Source: Mangrovimonas cancribranchiae (GTDB lineage Bacteria > Bacteroidota > Bacteroidia > Flavobacteriales > Flavobacteriaceae). From it: a DNA stretch of 64,000 nucleotides. The translations under genes were made by a program, and so were the position numbers. Shown piece by piece: positions 18,726 through 28,543 of the stretch (its first letter is position 1; each line of letters begins with the position of its first letter). The notes beneath the pieces are model-generated. The model was given only the letters and a program-made list of their open reading frames with translations, was not told the DNA's origin and did not search any database. The stretch is from positions 1,294,001-1,358,000 of the forward strand of contig NZ_CP136925.1 of the NCBI RefSeq assembly GCF_037126245.1. The letters are read 5' to 3'.

Positions 18726-19864
18726 AATACGTTATCGATTAAATCTTTTACTTGTAATTCAATTTTTGTAATATCAAATTGTTTGGCCTTATTAAAACTT
18801 AATCTGCTGTAAGTTTCTCTAACATCATCATTGTTTTTATAATAGGTAATAGCTTTTGCTAATGCTTCCTCATCATTAACATTAACCAATAAGCCATATT
18901 TTGCTTTAAAGAATTCGCCTTGCTTTATATAAACGTCTTCATTATCATTGAGTAACTCTAATGGACCAGACATACAATTTGTTGCAATAACTGGAACACC
19001 AAGTGACATAGCTTCTAAAATAACATTAGGAAATCCCTCAGACAGTGATGGTAATACCAAACAATGATGCGATAGTATTTCTGTATTTATAGAATTACTA
19101 TTTCCTTTTAGGCTTACCATGTTGGTAACCTTTAGTTTTTTTGTTAACTGTATTAAATCTTGTTTTAATATACCAATACCATAAATATTTAAGTGAAAGG
19201 ATTCGTTTAAATACACCATACTTTTAATTAGGTTTTTATGGTTTTTCACAGGATTTAACCTCCCTATAGCAATAATTTTAAAGGTAGATTTTGTGCAATT
19301 ATAACTATTAAAATTGGGGTTCTTGTTTAATGTGTTAATAGGGTTATAAATAACATATGCAGGAATTTTAAGCTTAAAGTTTTGTTGTAAATCGGTATTA
19401 ATATGTGCCGAGTTAGAAAATAAACAGTCATTTTTGTTGTAAAAAAAACTAACTAACTGTTTATTTATTTTTCCGTAAGTATTTGACGGGAAACAACGCT
19501 CACTAATAATAGTTTTAAATTTTGGAACCCTTAATTTATAAATACCATTTATAATATTCTGTCTGGCAAGAAATGAAATGCAAATAGAAATATTATTTGA
19601 TTTAATGGCTTTATGATAGTTTTTTAAACTCCTACAAAACGTTAAGGCTTTATTTAACTTTGTATTGTTAAAGTGTTCTTTTTTTTGAGTTAAAAAAATA
19701 ATATTCACACGCTTATCTATAGGTAAATCTACACTGTTATGCATTAAAATAAGATATACGTTATAATATTTAATTAAGTTATTGGCAAGCCTACCTACAA
19801 CTCGTTCTGTACCTCCAAACCCAATAGAGGGAGCCAAAAGTGCTATGTTTTTTTTGTTAGTCAT
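18713..19864 (-). CDS. Glycosyltransferase family 4
   Basis: A GT-B glycosyltransferase. The N-terminal LLAPSIGFGGTERVVGRLAN and C-terminal AIGRLNPVKNHKNLIKSM plus EGFPNVILEAMSLGVPVIAT (the E-x7-E motif) are classic GT4. The frame is open to an earlier Met at 19882, but the Met at 19864 starts MTNKKNIALLAPS, fits the usual N-terminus and leaves only an 8-base overlap with the SGNH-like gene, so I prefer it. It is one of four GT4 genes in the locus; the acceptor and donor cannot be read from sequence. Confidence 0.88.
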   Translation of the reverse strand: MTNKKNIALLAPSIGFGGTERVVGRLANNLIKYYNVYLILMHNSVDLPIDKRVNIIFLTQKKEHFNNTKLNKALTFCRSLKNYHKAIKSNNISICISFLARQNIINGIYKLRVPKFKTIISERCFPSNTYGKINKQLVSFFYNKNDCLFSNSAHINTDLQQNFKLKIPAYVIYNPINTLNKNPNFNSYNCTKSTFKIIAIGRLNPVKNHKNLIKSMVYLNESFHLNIYGIGILKQDLIQLTKKLKVTNMVSLKGNSNSINTEILSHHCLVLPSLSEGFPNVILEAMSLGVPVIATNCMSGPLELLNDNEDVYIKQGEFFKAKYGLLVNVNDEEALAKAITYYKNNDDVRETYSRLSFNKAKQFDITKIELQVKDLIDNVLCAE

Positions 19865-20795
19865 CAAAGAATAATACTTCACTTAGATTATTGGAGAATA
19901 CTTCAGCACCAATATCAGACATGTGGGCATAATCTCTCCAATATTTTAAATCGTTTGTATTTTTAAAAAAGTTGGTATAATCATAATATTTAACTTCCTT
20001 TTCTTTTAATATAGCTGCCATAATAGCATTATCATCTGGACAGTTATCTTCATAAATTGGAGAAGTTATTGTAATTAATGTTTTATTATTTTCTTTGCAA
20101 AACGTAATAATCTCTTCTAAGTAGCTTAAATACGTTTTATTTATTTTAACTTCTTCTCTGCAAACCGATACTTTTTCATTTCTTGCTAACAGTTTTTTAA
20201 ACATATCCATTTCTGTTTGTGATAAGGGTAAGGGATCAAAGCCATAATATCCTTTAGGATTATATTTAGGGAAAACAGCGTTTTTTAATATACCTAAAAC
20301 CGAACCATTATAATCTATACACCAATAAAATTTTTGAAAAACATTGTCTTGTTTAGCTTTAGATAACTCTTCTTTAATAATATCGTTGGTATGGTATTTT
20401 ACCATAAGTGATTTAATTTCTTCTCTGCTATAAGTTGGTCTAAAGGCAACATTTGGATCTATATGAAGGATAATATTTTGATGTTTATCTTTTGGTAAGA
20501 GTTTAATTAAAATGGCACTGTAAGCAATAAACTTACCATCAATACCTATATTATAACCAGATGTAGCCATTTTTTTTATATCTATATGGTGGTTTGCTCT
20601 TGAGCTTCCAAAAACAATTGTTTTGGTCGTATCTTTTATATGAAGATATTGGTTTAATTTTCCTACTGCTTGTCCAGAGTAAACATGCTCGCTAATTTTT
20701 GTAACAGTAAAGTAAATTATCTTATCGACTACAAATGATAAAACAAGTATGAATAACAATATCTTGACTATATGTAACACATTAGATTTAGACAT
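19857..20795 (-). CDS. SGNH-hydrolase-like membrane-anchored protein, partner of MBOAT
   Basis: 312 residues with one N-terminal membrane anchor (about 8-30) and a periplasmic domain. GSSR (63-66) fits the GDS-like nucleophile block and DYAH (288-291) fits the D-x-x-H block of SGNH/GDSL folds. It follows the MBOAT gene by 5 bases. MBOAT proteins often pair with such AlgJ/AlgX- or DltD-like proteins, which take the acyl group passed across the membrane and place it on the polymer. I infer that it helps O-acylate the surface polysaccharide. The central part is not recognised. Confidence 0.72.
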   Translation of the reverse strand: MSKSNVLHIVKILLFILVLSFVVDKIIYFTVTKISEHVYSGQAVGKLNQYLHIKDTTKTIVFGSSRANHHIDIKKMATSGYNIGIDGKFIAYSAILIKLLPKDKHQNIILHIDPNVAFRPTYSREEIKSLMVKYHTNDIIKEELSKAKQDNVFQKFYWCIDYNGSVLGILKNAVFPKYNPKGYYGFDPLPLSQTEMDMFKKLLARNEKVSVCREEVKINKTYLSYLEEIITFCKENNKTLITITSPIYEDNCPDDNAIMAAILKEKEVKYYDYTNFFKNTNDLKYWRDYAHMSDIGAEVFSNNLSEVLFFDD

Positions 20796-20800
20796 ATTTG

Positions 20801-22210
20801 TTAAAATTGGAAATAAATAAAATTATTTGATGTTGAGTAAAATAAGGCCATAAGTATAATTGCTATTGAGATAAATAAACTTAATTTAAAACTACCAAAA
20901 GTACTCCCTAATGTTTCTAAAGATTTTCTCGATTTATACAAATAAAGATCGAAAAGCATACCAATACCAAACACAATAACACCCGTAGTTATGGCATTGG
21001 CATCGCCAATATGTGGAATTCTAAAATCAAAGAAAATAAACTTTTTTATTATGTATTTAGCACTTTCAAAAGTTGGAGCTCTAAAAAATGCCCATGTTGT
21101 TAAAATAACTGTAAACGTAATAATATAACCAATAACGCCGGCATTTCTTATTTTTAACTTAACAAAGATGAATTTTTCAACACCTAATAGTATTCCTTGC
21201 ATTAATCCCCAAATAACAAAATTCCAAGTGTTACCATGCCATAAACCTCCTAAAACCATGGTTATTAACACGTTTTTATACATCATTAATTTACCACCTT
21301 TATTACTCCCTAAAGATTTATATAAATAATCACGAAGCCATGTAGAAAGCGATATGTGCCAACGTCTCCAAACTTCAGATAATGATTTTGAAAAGTACGG
21401 TAAGTTAAAGTTTCTAGTAAACTTAAAGCCTAGTAGTTTAGCACTCCCAATAGCAATATCGGAATACCCAGCAAAATCAAAATAAATTTGAAACGCAAAA
21501 AACGTCGTTGCCAAAACTAGGGTAGAAGAGTTATGTAATTCGGGGTCTGCATATATAGGGTTAACATAGTGGGCTAAATTATCGGCTATAACAATTTTTC
21601 TAAATAGTCCAACAGTTATTTGAAAAATGCCATCGTGAAACCACTTCTTATTAAATGTTCTAGACTTTTCTATTTGTGGTAATAATTTTGCGGCACGTTC
21701 TATAGGGCCAGCAACTAGTTGCGGAAAAAAGCTTACGTATGTAAAAAATGCTACAACATTTTTTGTTGGCTTAAAGTCTTTTCTATAAATATCTATTGTA
21801 TAGCTAAGAGTTTGAAAGGTGTAAAAGCTTATTCCTATAGGTAAAATTATATTAAGGGTAACGTTGTCAACCTGCCACCCAAAAACAGACATTAGCGCGG
21901 CAAAAGACTCCGCAAAAAAATTATAATATTTAAATACAGCTAATAACCCTAAATTAGAAACCAAACTTAAAATTAACCAGTTTTTTCGCGTTGTTTTATT
22001 GGACGATTCGTGGATTTTAAGACCTACAAAATAATCTATTAGCGAACTATAAACTATTAAAGACAAAAAACGCCAATCCCAAAAAGCATAGAAAATATAA
22101 CTAGATATAAGTAAAAGTACATTCTGTTTTTTATGGTCTTTATTTAACAACCAATACAAAACAAAAACTGTAGGTAAAAATATTAAGTATTCTATGGAGT
22201 TAAATAACAT
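20801..22210 (-). CDS. MBOAT family membrane O-acyltransferase (AlgI-like)
   Basis: A polytopic inner-membrane protein of 469 residues with about ten or more hydrophobic segments. The MBOAT hallmarks are FPQLVAGPIERAAKLLPQI (162-180), the Asn/Asp-rich FDFAGYSDIAIG (245-256), WRRWHISLSTWLRDYLY (281-297) and the invariant His in LGGLWHGNTWNFVIWG (H325). It moves an acyl group, usually acetyl, to the periplasmic face for polysaccharide modification, and probably works with the SGNH-like protein encoded next. It overlaps the upstream GT4 gene by 11 bases. Confidence 0.94.
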   Translation of the reverse strand: MLFNSIEYLIFLPTVFVLYWLLNKDHKKQNVLLLISSYIFYAFWDWRFLSLIVYSSLIDYFVGLKIHESSNKTTRKNWLILSLVSNLGLLAVFKYYNFFAESFAALMSVFGWQVDNVTLNIILPIGISFYTFQTLSYTIDIYRKDFKPTKNVVAFFTYVSFFPQLVAGPIERAAKLLPQIEKSRTFNKKWFHDGIFQITVGLFRKIVIADNLAHYVNPIYADPELHNSSTLVLATTFFAFQIYFDFAGYSDIAIGSAKLLGFKFTRNFNLPYFSKSLSEVWRRWHISLSTWLRDYLYKSLGSNKGGKLMMYKNVLITMVLGGLWHGNTWNFVIWGLMQGILLGVEKFIFVKLKIRNAGVIGYIITFTVILTTWAFFRAPTFESAKYIIKKFIFFDFRIPHIGDANAITTGVIVFGIGMLFDLYLYKSRKSLETLGSTFGSFKLSLFISIAIILMALFYSTSNNFIYFQF

Positions 22211-23291
22211 AGTTGGTTGTTAGGTTAAGAAATAGGTTTTCGTATTGTTTAATTATCTTTTCTTTATTAAACTTTTCTATAACAACTTGATTTACTTGCT
22301 TTGGCGAAAACTCAAAATTTAAATACAACTGTGTTAATTTATTAACACAGTCGTCAACAGAGTTAACAATATAGCCATTTTTGCCAGTTTCAATAATTTC
22401 GTTTATTCCTCCTGGTGCATTAAATGCTATAATTGGTGTGCCAACAACACAACTTTCAAGTAGTACATTAGGAAACCCTTCAGAATAGGAACCTAAAAGA
22501 AAAACATCACTTTCTCTTAAATAGTTCTCAACATCATTGGTATAATTAATGTGTGTTACATGGTTATTAATTCCTTTATTATCAATTAAATGTAGTATAT
22601 TTTTCTTTTCATTGCCATCTCCAATCATAAAATATTTAAAAGGTATTTTTAAATGAGATAAAACTTCAATAATTCTATCGTGTCCTTTTTCTTTACTTAA
22701 CCTGCCTACAGTAATAATTTTAAGAATTGAAGGCTTGTTGGTATTAAGTTTTTTAGGAGGAACTTTAGTAGTGATTGGGTTATTTATTAATATTGTTTTG
22801 TGTTTTGAAACACCGTAATTTGCAATCATATCCTGTTGCATATCTAATGATTGACAAATTAACACATCAATTAACTTATAGGCTTTTATAATTAGTTTTT
22901 TAGACAGTGTTAACTTATTACCGCCGTGTTTTGCTAATACGCTAAGCACATTAGCTTCTCTTGCTACAAATTTAATTTTTGGAAAGAAAACAGATAAGTA
23001 TGCTACCATTGTATTTAAGTGGTAAATAGATGTTAAGACAATATGTGGTTGTTCTGTTTTTAAGTAACGAATAATAGGAATAATGGCTTTTAACACTCTA
23101 GATTTATTTAAATAAATAACATCTAAATTACTAACATTATATACGGTGTCTTTTTTAAAACCTATTACTAATAATGTGGGTTTAAAAGTATTTTTATTAA
23201 TGTTTTTAGCAACAAACGATAAAATACGTTCTGCACCACCAGCTGCTAACGACGGAATTATAAATGTTATTTTAACTTGTTTGTGTTTCAT
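22200..23291 (-). CDS. Glycosyltransferase family 4
   Basis: A 363-residue GT-B enzyme with ITFIIPSLAAGGAERILSFV at the N-terminus and TVGRLSKEKGHDRIIEVL plus EGFPNVLLESCVVGTPIIAF (E-x7-E) in the donor-binding domain. It shares one base with the AsnB gene before it and 11 with the MBOAT gene after it, so the three are tightly coupled. The specificity is unknown. Confidence 0.9.
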   Translation of the reverse strand: MKHKQVKITFIIPSLAAGGAERILSFVAKNINKNTFKPTLLVIGFKKDTVYNVSNLDVIYLNKSRVLKAIIPIIRYLKTEQPHIVLTSIYHLNTMVAYLSVFFPKIKFVAREANVLSVLAKHGGNKLTLSKKLIIKAYKLIDVLICQSLDMQQDMIANYGVSKHKTILINNPITTKVPPKKLNTNKPSILKIITVGRLSKEKGHDRIIEVLSHLKIPFKYFMIGDGNEKKNILHLIDNKGINNHVTHINYTNDVENYLRESDVFLLGSYSEGFPNVLLESCVVGTPIIAFNAPGGINEIIETGKNGYIVNSVDDCVNKLTQLYLNFEFSPKQVNQVVIEKFNKEKIIKQYENLFLNLTTNYVI

Positions 23292-25132
23292 TATTTTACA
23301 GGATAACCATTACTATTATTGTCAAGCCATTGTTTTAGCACTAATAATTTCCATATTAATGGGTAGTGATTCCAATTACCATTCATGTGTTGATTTATAC
23401 AAGTTGTAACATCTTTGGTATTAATATTAGGAATGCGGTTAAGTTGTTTCTCTGTTAAATTATCTAACACATAATTTTTAAGTTCGCTCCTAAACCATTT
23501 TGAAAATGGCATAGTAAATCCTGCTTTGGGTCTGTTAAATATACGTTTAGGAACATGTTGATATAGAACATCTTTTAAAATACGTTTTTGATTTCCATTA
23601 TGATATTTAAAACCTGTTGGTAAACGTCTCGCAAATTCAACAATTCTATAATCGAGTAGAGGCGCTCTTGCTTCTAAGGAGTATGTCATTGTTGCGCGAT
23701 CTACCTTAGTATTTATATCCCAATTTAAATAGGTTTTTAAATCGAAATCGGAGATTCGTTCTAATAAATTTTTATTAGAGTGGTTTAAGTAGTTTATTTC
23801 ATTAATTTGTTTATAAGCTTCTCCATTAAACCATGAATTATCAATCCCTGTACAAATACTTAAATATAAATCATTTAAAGAATGACATTTTAAACCTTTT
23901 GCTAAAGTTTTTAGTTTATAATACGGCATACTATGTATTATGTTAGCAGCAAGCTCTCTTACAGGTTTAGGTATTTTGTAAAGAGGTTGTACTTGTTTCA
24001 TCCATTTATACCGTGTATAACCAAGAAAACTTTCGTCTCCACCATCGCCAGAAAGTGCTACAGTAACATGCTTTTTTGTATGTTTTGCTAATAGCATAGA
24101 TGGTATAGCAGAGGCATCAGCAAATGGTTCATCATAGTAATAACTAAAATCATTTATTAGTTTTAATCCTTCAGAATAATTGCAATTAATAACATGATGA
24201 TCGGTATTTAAATGATTGGCAACTTGTTGTGCATATGCGCTTTCATCAAATCCTTTTTCATTAAATTTTACCGAAAAAGTTTTTATATTACTATTAGTTG
24301 CTAGTCTTGCTAAAGCGGCAATGGAGGATGAATCTACACCACCAGATAAAAAAACGCCAACAGGAACATCGGCAAATAAGCGTATTTTACAAGCGTCTTG
24401 TAATATGTGTGACAATTCTTCTTTTGCATTATTGTATGTGCCAGTAAATGAAGGTGTGTTTTGAGGTAAATCCCAATACTGTTTTTTTAAAAATTGATTA
24501 GTTTTTAGGTTTAAAGTAAAGTAATAACCTGCTTCTAATTTATTAATCTCGTTAAAAATGGATAGTGGGTCAGGAATATTTCCCCAAGCTAAATAATATG
24601 AGATAGCTTCTTGTGAAATGGATAAGTTAGTTTTGTATAATTGAATAGAAGCTAGTTGACTAGCAAATTCAAAACCAATTTCAGACAAAGAATAATAAAA
24701 TGGCTTTTGTCCTAATCTATCTCTAGCTCCAAATAACTGTTCTTTTTTTGTATCGTAAATAACAAAAGCAAACATTCCATTAAGCTTGCTTACAAATGCT
24801 TCTCCGTATTCTAAATATGCGGCACAAATAACTTCGGTATCGCTAGTTGTGTTAAAGTGATAATCTTTGTTGGTAAGATCTTTTTTTAGATTCTTGAAAT
24901 TATATATTTCACCATTAAAAACAATGTGAACATGTTTATATGTTAATGGTTGATTGGATCGTGGGTCTAAATCGATTATTGACAACCTGTTGTGGCCTAA
25001 AATAACCGTGTTGTTATTTTGTCCAAAATAATCAAATTGTAAGTTATCTGGGCCTCGAAAAGCTGTTCGAGTAAGTTTATTATTTACTTGCTTTGGTGAA
25101 TATTTTATTGTTGAACCATAAATGCCACACAT
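23291..25132 (-). CDS. Asparagine synthase (glutamine-hydrolysing)-type amidotransferase, copy 1
   Basis: A 613-residue AsnB-family protein. MCGIYGSTIKY provides Cys2, followed by TAFRGPDNLQ and FNGEIYNFKN in the glutaminase domain; FLSGGVDSSS (261-270) and LSGDGGDESFLGYTRYKW lie in the synthetase domain. It is clearly diverged from the AsnB at 16842-18725, so the locus carries two different amidotransferases. Either could make asparagine for a later ligation or amidate a sugar acid directly. It sits 2 bases after the O-antigen polymerase-like gene. Confidence 0.9.
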   Translation of the reverse strand: MCGIYGSTIKYSPKQVNNKLTRTAFRGPDNLQFDYFGQNNNTVILGHNRLSIIDLDPRSNQPLTYKHVHIVFNGEIYNFKNLKKDLTNKDYHFNTTSDTEVICAAYLEYGEAFVSKLNGMFAFVIYDTKKEQLFGARDRLGQKPFYYSLSEIGFEFASQLASIQLYKTNLSISQEAISYYLAWGNIPDPLSIFNEINKLEAGYYFTLNLKTNQFLKKQYWDLPQNTPSFTGTYNNAKEELSHILQDACKIRLFADVPVGVFLSGGVDSSSIAALARLATNSNIKTFSVKFNEKGFDESAYAQQVANHLNTDHHVINCNYSEGLKLINDFSYYYDEPFADASAIPSMLLAKHTKKHVTVALSGDGGDESFLGYTRYKWMKQVQPLYKIPKPVRELAANIIHSMPYYKLKTLAKGLKCHSLNDLYLSICTGIDNSWFNGEAYKQINEINYLNHSNKNLLERISDFDLKTYLNWDINTKVDRATMTYSLEARAPLLDYRIVEFARRLPTGFKYHNGNQKRILKDVLYQHVPKRIFNRPKAGFTMPFSKWFRSELKNYVLDNLTEKQLNRIPNINTKDVTTCINQHMNGNWNHYPLIWKLLVLKQWLDNNSNGYPVK

Positions 25133-25134
25133 AA

Positions 25135-26256
25135 CTACAGTGAATTTGAGTTTATAAGTGTTGTTTCTTCTTCTTTATCTTCAAATCTGGTAAATAACCA
25201 AATGGTAAAAAACAGTATTACATAATTATAAAAGTAGTTATGAGACACGAGTAGATAAGAAATCATAATCATAGCTAAATAGAGATACTCTGGATTTTTT
25301 TTAAAGCTTTTTAAACTTTTTATAAGTATGCTTGTATAAAATAGTATTAATACTAAAAAAGGAATAATACCAGCTTCTCCTAAAACCATCAAATATGTAT
25401 TATGTACACCTACTTTAATGCCTACTGTATCACCTTGATGACCTTGCATAGATCCATAACCATTACCTATAAAGGCATTGTTTAAAATTACATCGGTGTA
25501 AAGAGCCCAGGTTTCTTGTCTAGATTCTCTAGTAATAGTTGTAGTTTTAACTTCACCTTCACTAAAAAAACTTTGAAAAGCATCAAAGCGATCTTTATTT
25601 AATTCAAAAGCTGGTGTGTTTATAATAACAACTATAGCTACTGCACCAACAAATAGGCCTACAATGTTTTTCCTATTAGCAAATAAAGATGCTAGGTTTA
25701 TTAAAAATAGGAGTAGTAGAAAATATCGTGATAATGTAGCGATTCCTGCTAATGTAAATAAAAGCTGCGCTAATATTTTATATTTTTTATTTTGTAACCG
25801 ATAAGTAAAAGCAAACCCTAAAACACAAACTAAACCTGCTCTATTGGGGTTAATGTAAAACCCAGCATAGCGGCCATAATCATCGGAAAATAATAAGGCA
25901 TTAATTATAACACTGGCAGCTCCTAAAAGTAAATAAAAACAAGCCTCGGCATTTGTGGTGTTTTTTGCTACTTCGGTAATTGATAGAATAAATAGAAAAT
26001 ACCTAAAAATATCTTTTGAAAAAACTTCAACATCTCCAGCAAAACTAAACCCTGCTATAGAATAGTATAAAATTCCTAAAACAAGTAACGGGAGTAATGG
26101 TTTACTTTTTTTTATAAAGAAATAATATAATGCTAAAGAAACTAGAGCTAATGCTGCTGTTAACGATCCTAAAGCAGGACTAAAAGCAATTAAACTATAA
26201 GTGGGTATGTTTAATACTGTAAGGGCTAGTATAATATGTTTTAGTATTTCTTTCAT
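25135..26256 (-). CDS. O-antigen polymerase/ligase (Wzy-like) membrane protein
   Basis: A polytopic membrane protein of 373 residues with about ten hydrophobic segments. The Wzy_C/O-antigen ligase signature is seen in NAFIGNGYGSMQGHQGD and VGVHNTYLMVLGEAGIIPFL, with the long periplasmic loop and conserved His in HNTYL. With the MurJ/Wzx-like flippase gene directly upstream (4-base overlap), it is the likely polymerase of a Wzx/Wzy pathway; a ligase role cannot be excluded. Confidence 0.87.
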   Translation of the reverse strand: MKEILKHIILALTVLNIPTYSLIAFSPALGSLTAALALVSLALYYFFIKKSKPLLPLLVLGILYYSIAGFSFAGDVEVFSKDIFRYFLFILSITEVAKNTTNAEACFYLLLGAASVIINALLFSDDYGRYAGFYINPNRAGLVCVLGFAFTYRLQNKKYKILAQLLFTLAGIATLSRYFLLLLFLINLASLFANRKNIVGLFVGAVAIVVIINTPAFELNKDRFDAFQSFFSEGEVKTTTITRESRQETWALYTDVILNNAFIGNGYGSMQGHQGDTVGIKVGVHNTYLMVLGEAGIIPFLVLILFYTSILIKSLKSFKKNPEYLYLAMIMISYLLVSHNYFYNYVILFFTIWLFTRFEDKEEETTLINSNSL

Positions 26257-27590
26257 TGTACTAAAACTTTTTGTTGCTTGGTTGTATAACCTAGGTAAAT
26301 TAAGCTTCTAAATATTTGTAAAAAAGCTGTACATAACGCTATTCCCATAACGCCAAAATATTTCATTAAGATAACGTCTAGTATAATATTAAGAAAAACA
26401 GTAGCGAGAGAAATGTAAGCCATAAAAACATTTTTATTTATACTAGTAAGAAAGCGTACAATAATATTTCCGCAAATAGTAAATGGTAAACCAATTAAAA
26501 ACATGCGTTGTATATTAGCAACTCTTAAAGTATCTTCAGAAGTAAATTTATTTCGTTCAAAGCATAACTCTATAATAATATCTGAAAAAGCTATCAACAG
26601 TACCGATATAATGCATAAAGCTAAAAATAAGCGTTTTAAAATGTAGTATAATTTTTTAAAGGCATTGTCTAAGTTTGTTAATGATAAATTTGAAAAATAT
26701 GGTAATAAAACATTGCCTAAAGCTAGTACTATAATAGCAGTAAAAAAAGCTGGAATACGTAACCCATAATTAAGTGCAGCAATGGAGCCAATAATTAATT
26801 GAGCCGCAAAAAATTGATCGGTTACAGAAATAAGCCCTGTTAAAAAACCAGAAGACACTTTGGCCGGAACTTGTTGAAACATTGTTTGTGTATGTAGACT
26901 AAAAAAATCTGGAGCATCTATTTTTATAATTCCTTTTTTAAAAGCAACTATTAGTAAAAACAAAAACTGTAAAATACTTCCTATTAACATTCCTATTGCT
27001 AAAACAGCTTCTCCCAATTTTTCCTTAAAGAAAATTAGACATACCAACATTGATATTGATGTTAAAACAGGGTAAATTGAAGAATACCTAAATTCATCAT
27101 AAATATTTAGCAACCCGCTAAGCAATGAAGCAAATCCCCAAAACAAAATACAAGGAAGTAGGTAATAGAACTGTAATTTTACAAGGCTATAAAATTCATT
27201 AGTATGGCCGCTAAAAAAAGTTTCTAAAAAAACATCGGTAAACAAATAGGAAATAGCAATAAAAAATAAAGCAATGCCAAAGGTTACAATAAAGCTGGAC
27301 GATTGAAAGGCGCCAATATTATTTGTGGATTTTTTCTCGGCAATATAATTAGGTATAAAAACAGCTTTAAAAGCGTTTAAAAATACTTCACTCACAAAAC
27401 CAGGTAATAAAGCTGCAATAAAAAAGGCATCTAATAATTGCGAAAGTCCAAAAGTTCCTGCAATTACAATTTCTTTATAAAACCCTAAACCCTTAACCAT
27501 AATTGTTATAATAGCTACAGTGACTACGTTTATAGCTGTAGGGTTTTTAGCTAATTTTTTTAAAGATGCTATGTGTGTTTTTATTTGCAA
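26253..27590 (-). CDS. MurJ/Wzx-type lipid-linked oligosaccharide flippase
   Basis: A polytopic protein of the MviN/MurJ-like MOP superfamily, 445 residues with about 12-13 membrane helices. The N-terminal ITIMVKGLGFYKEIVIAGTFG and AFFIAALLPGFVSEVFLNAF match the MurJ-type start. Given its place between a glycosyltransferase and the polymerase, its likely role is to flip the finished repeat unit rather than lipid II. The neighbour downstream overlaps by 4 bases. Confidence 0.87.
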   Translation of the reverse strand: MQIKTHIASLKKLAKNPTAINVVTVAIITIMVKGLGFYKEIVIAGTFGLSQLLDAFFIAALLPGFVSEVFLNAFKAVFIPNYIAEKKSTNNIGAFQSSSFIVTFGIALFFIAISYLFTDVFLETFFSGHTNEFYSLVKLQFYYLLPCILFWGFASLLSGLLNIYDEFRYSSIYPVLTSISMLVCLIFFKEKLGEAVLAIGMLIGSILQFLFLLIVAFKKGIIKIDAPDFFSLHTQTMFQQVPAKVSSGFLTGLISVTDQFFAAQLIIGSIAALNYGLRIPAFFTAIIVLALGNVLLPYFSNLSLTNLDNAFKKLYYILKRLFLALCIISVLLIAFSDIIIELCFERNKFTSEDTLRVANIQRMFLIGLPFTICGNIIVRFLTSINKNVFMAYISLATVFLNIILDVILMKYFGVMGIALCTAFLQIFRSLIYLGYTTKQQKVLVQ

Positions 27591-27595
27591 CTTAA

Positions 27596-28543
27596 TTATA
27601 ATATTTCTTTAAAAGGCCAGCCTAAAACAAATAACAAGCCTAAGCATTTACTTTTTATTGATGTGCGATAATCTGATAGATTAAACTCCAAATATCTAGA
27701 TGCTCTTAATAGTGTATAAATCCTTTTTAAAAAGATTTTAGGCGATTTTAACAAATAGTCTTTATAATACCAGTTTAAAATACTCAACGAATAAATGGCC
27801 ATACCAAAAGCATCTTTTTCATGGTTTTGAATTGATATAGCATTTTCTGTGTCTAAATAATAGGTGCGTAAAGCTTGGTTAATATATTTGGTTTCAAAAC
27901 CTTCTTTTGCTAATAGCTCCCACAGTATTCCTTCAGGAATGTATCCTCTAGAAAATATATTAGGGTTCACAGTAATTCCTTTTAAAATATCGGTTTTTGT
28001 AAACCCCCATTTTTCTAAAGATTTTGATGATTTTAACTGTTGCTTAAATGTGTTGCTATACAACGGCGATTTAAGAAACGGTGAGCCTATTAAATTACCG
28101 TTTTGGTCTTTACATAAACTTGTTACACCGCTTATATTTTTTTTCTTCTCTTCAGGAATAGATTCATATTCATTAAAAAATACTTCTAAAGCATTTGGAG
28201 CACATTCGTCGTCAGAATCAAATGGTAACAAAAACTTCCCTTTTGCAAGTGTAATAGCTTGTATAAAACAAGCCATTTTATGCTGGTTACTCTTATTATT
28301 AACATAGTTAACAGGAAAGTTTGCTTTAGCAATAAGTTTTTCAGCAACTTTATGAGAAGCGTCTGAAGATCCATCATTAATTATTACTAACTCAAAATCC
28401 TTAAACGTTTGCTCATTTAAAGACTTAAATACTCTATGTAATGTATTGGCTCTATTATAAACAGGAGTAAATACGGTAAATGTGTACACGTATTTACCTT
28501 TATTTTGTTTGCTATATTTAGGTATTAAATCTGCTAACTGCAT
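27596..28543 (-). CDS. Glycosyltransferase family 2
   Basis: An inverting GT-A glycosyltransferase, the only GT2 of the locus. TVFTPVYNRANTLHRVFKSL starts the fold, ELVIINDGSSDASHKVAEKL holds the nucleotide-binding Asp, and LLPFDSDDECAPNALEVFF has the metal-binding DxD-type motif. The 315-residue length is usual. It overlaps the upstream GT4 by 10 bases. Confidence 0.92.
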   Translation of the reverse strand: MQLADLIPKYSKQNKGKYVYTFTVFTPVYNRANTLHRVFKSLNEQTFKDFELVIINDGSSDASHKVAEKLIAKANFPVNYVNNKSNQHKMACFIQAITLAKGKFLLPFDSDDECAPNALEVFFNEYESIPEEKKKNISGVTSLCKDQNGNLIGSPFLKSPLYSNTFKQQLKSSKSLEKWGFTKTDILKGITVNPNIFSRGYIPEGILWELLAKEGFETKYINQALRTYYLDTENAISIQNHEKDAFGMAIYSLSILNWYYKDYLLKSPKIFLKRIYTLLRASRYLEFNLSDYRTSIKSKCLGLLFVLGWPFKEIL

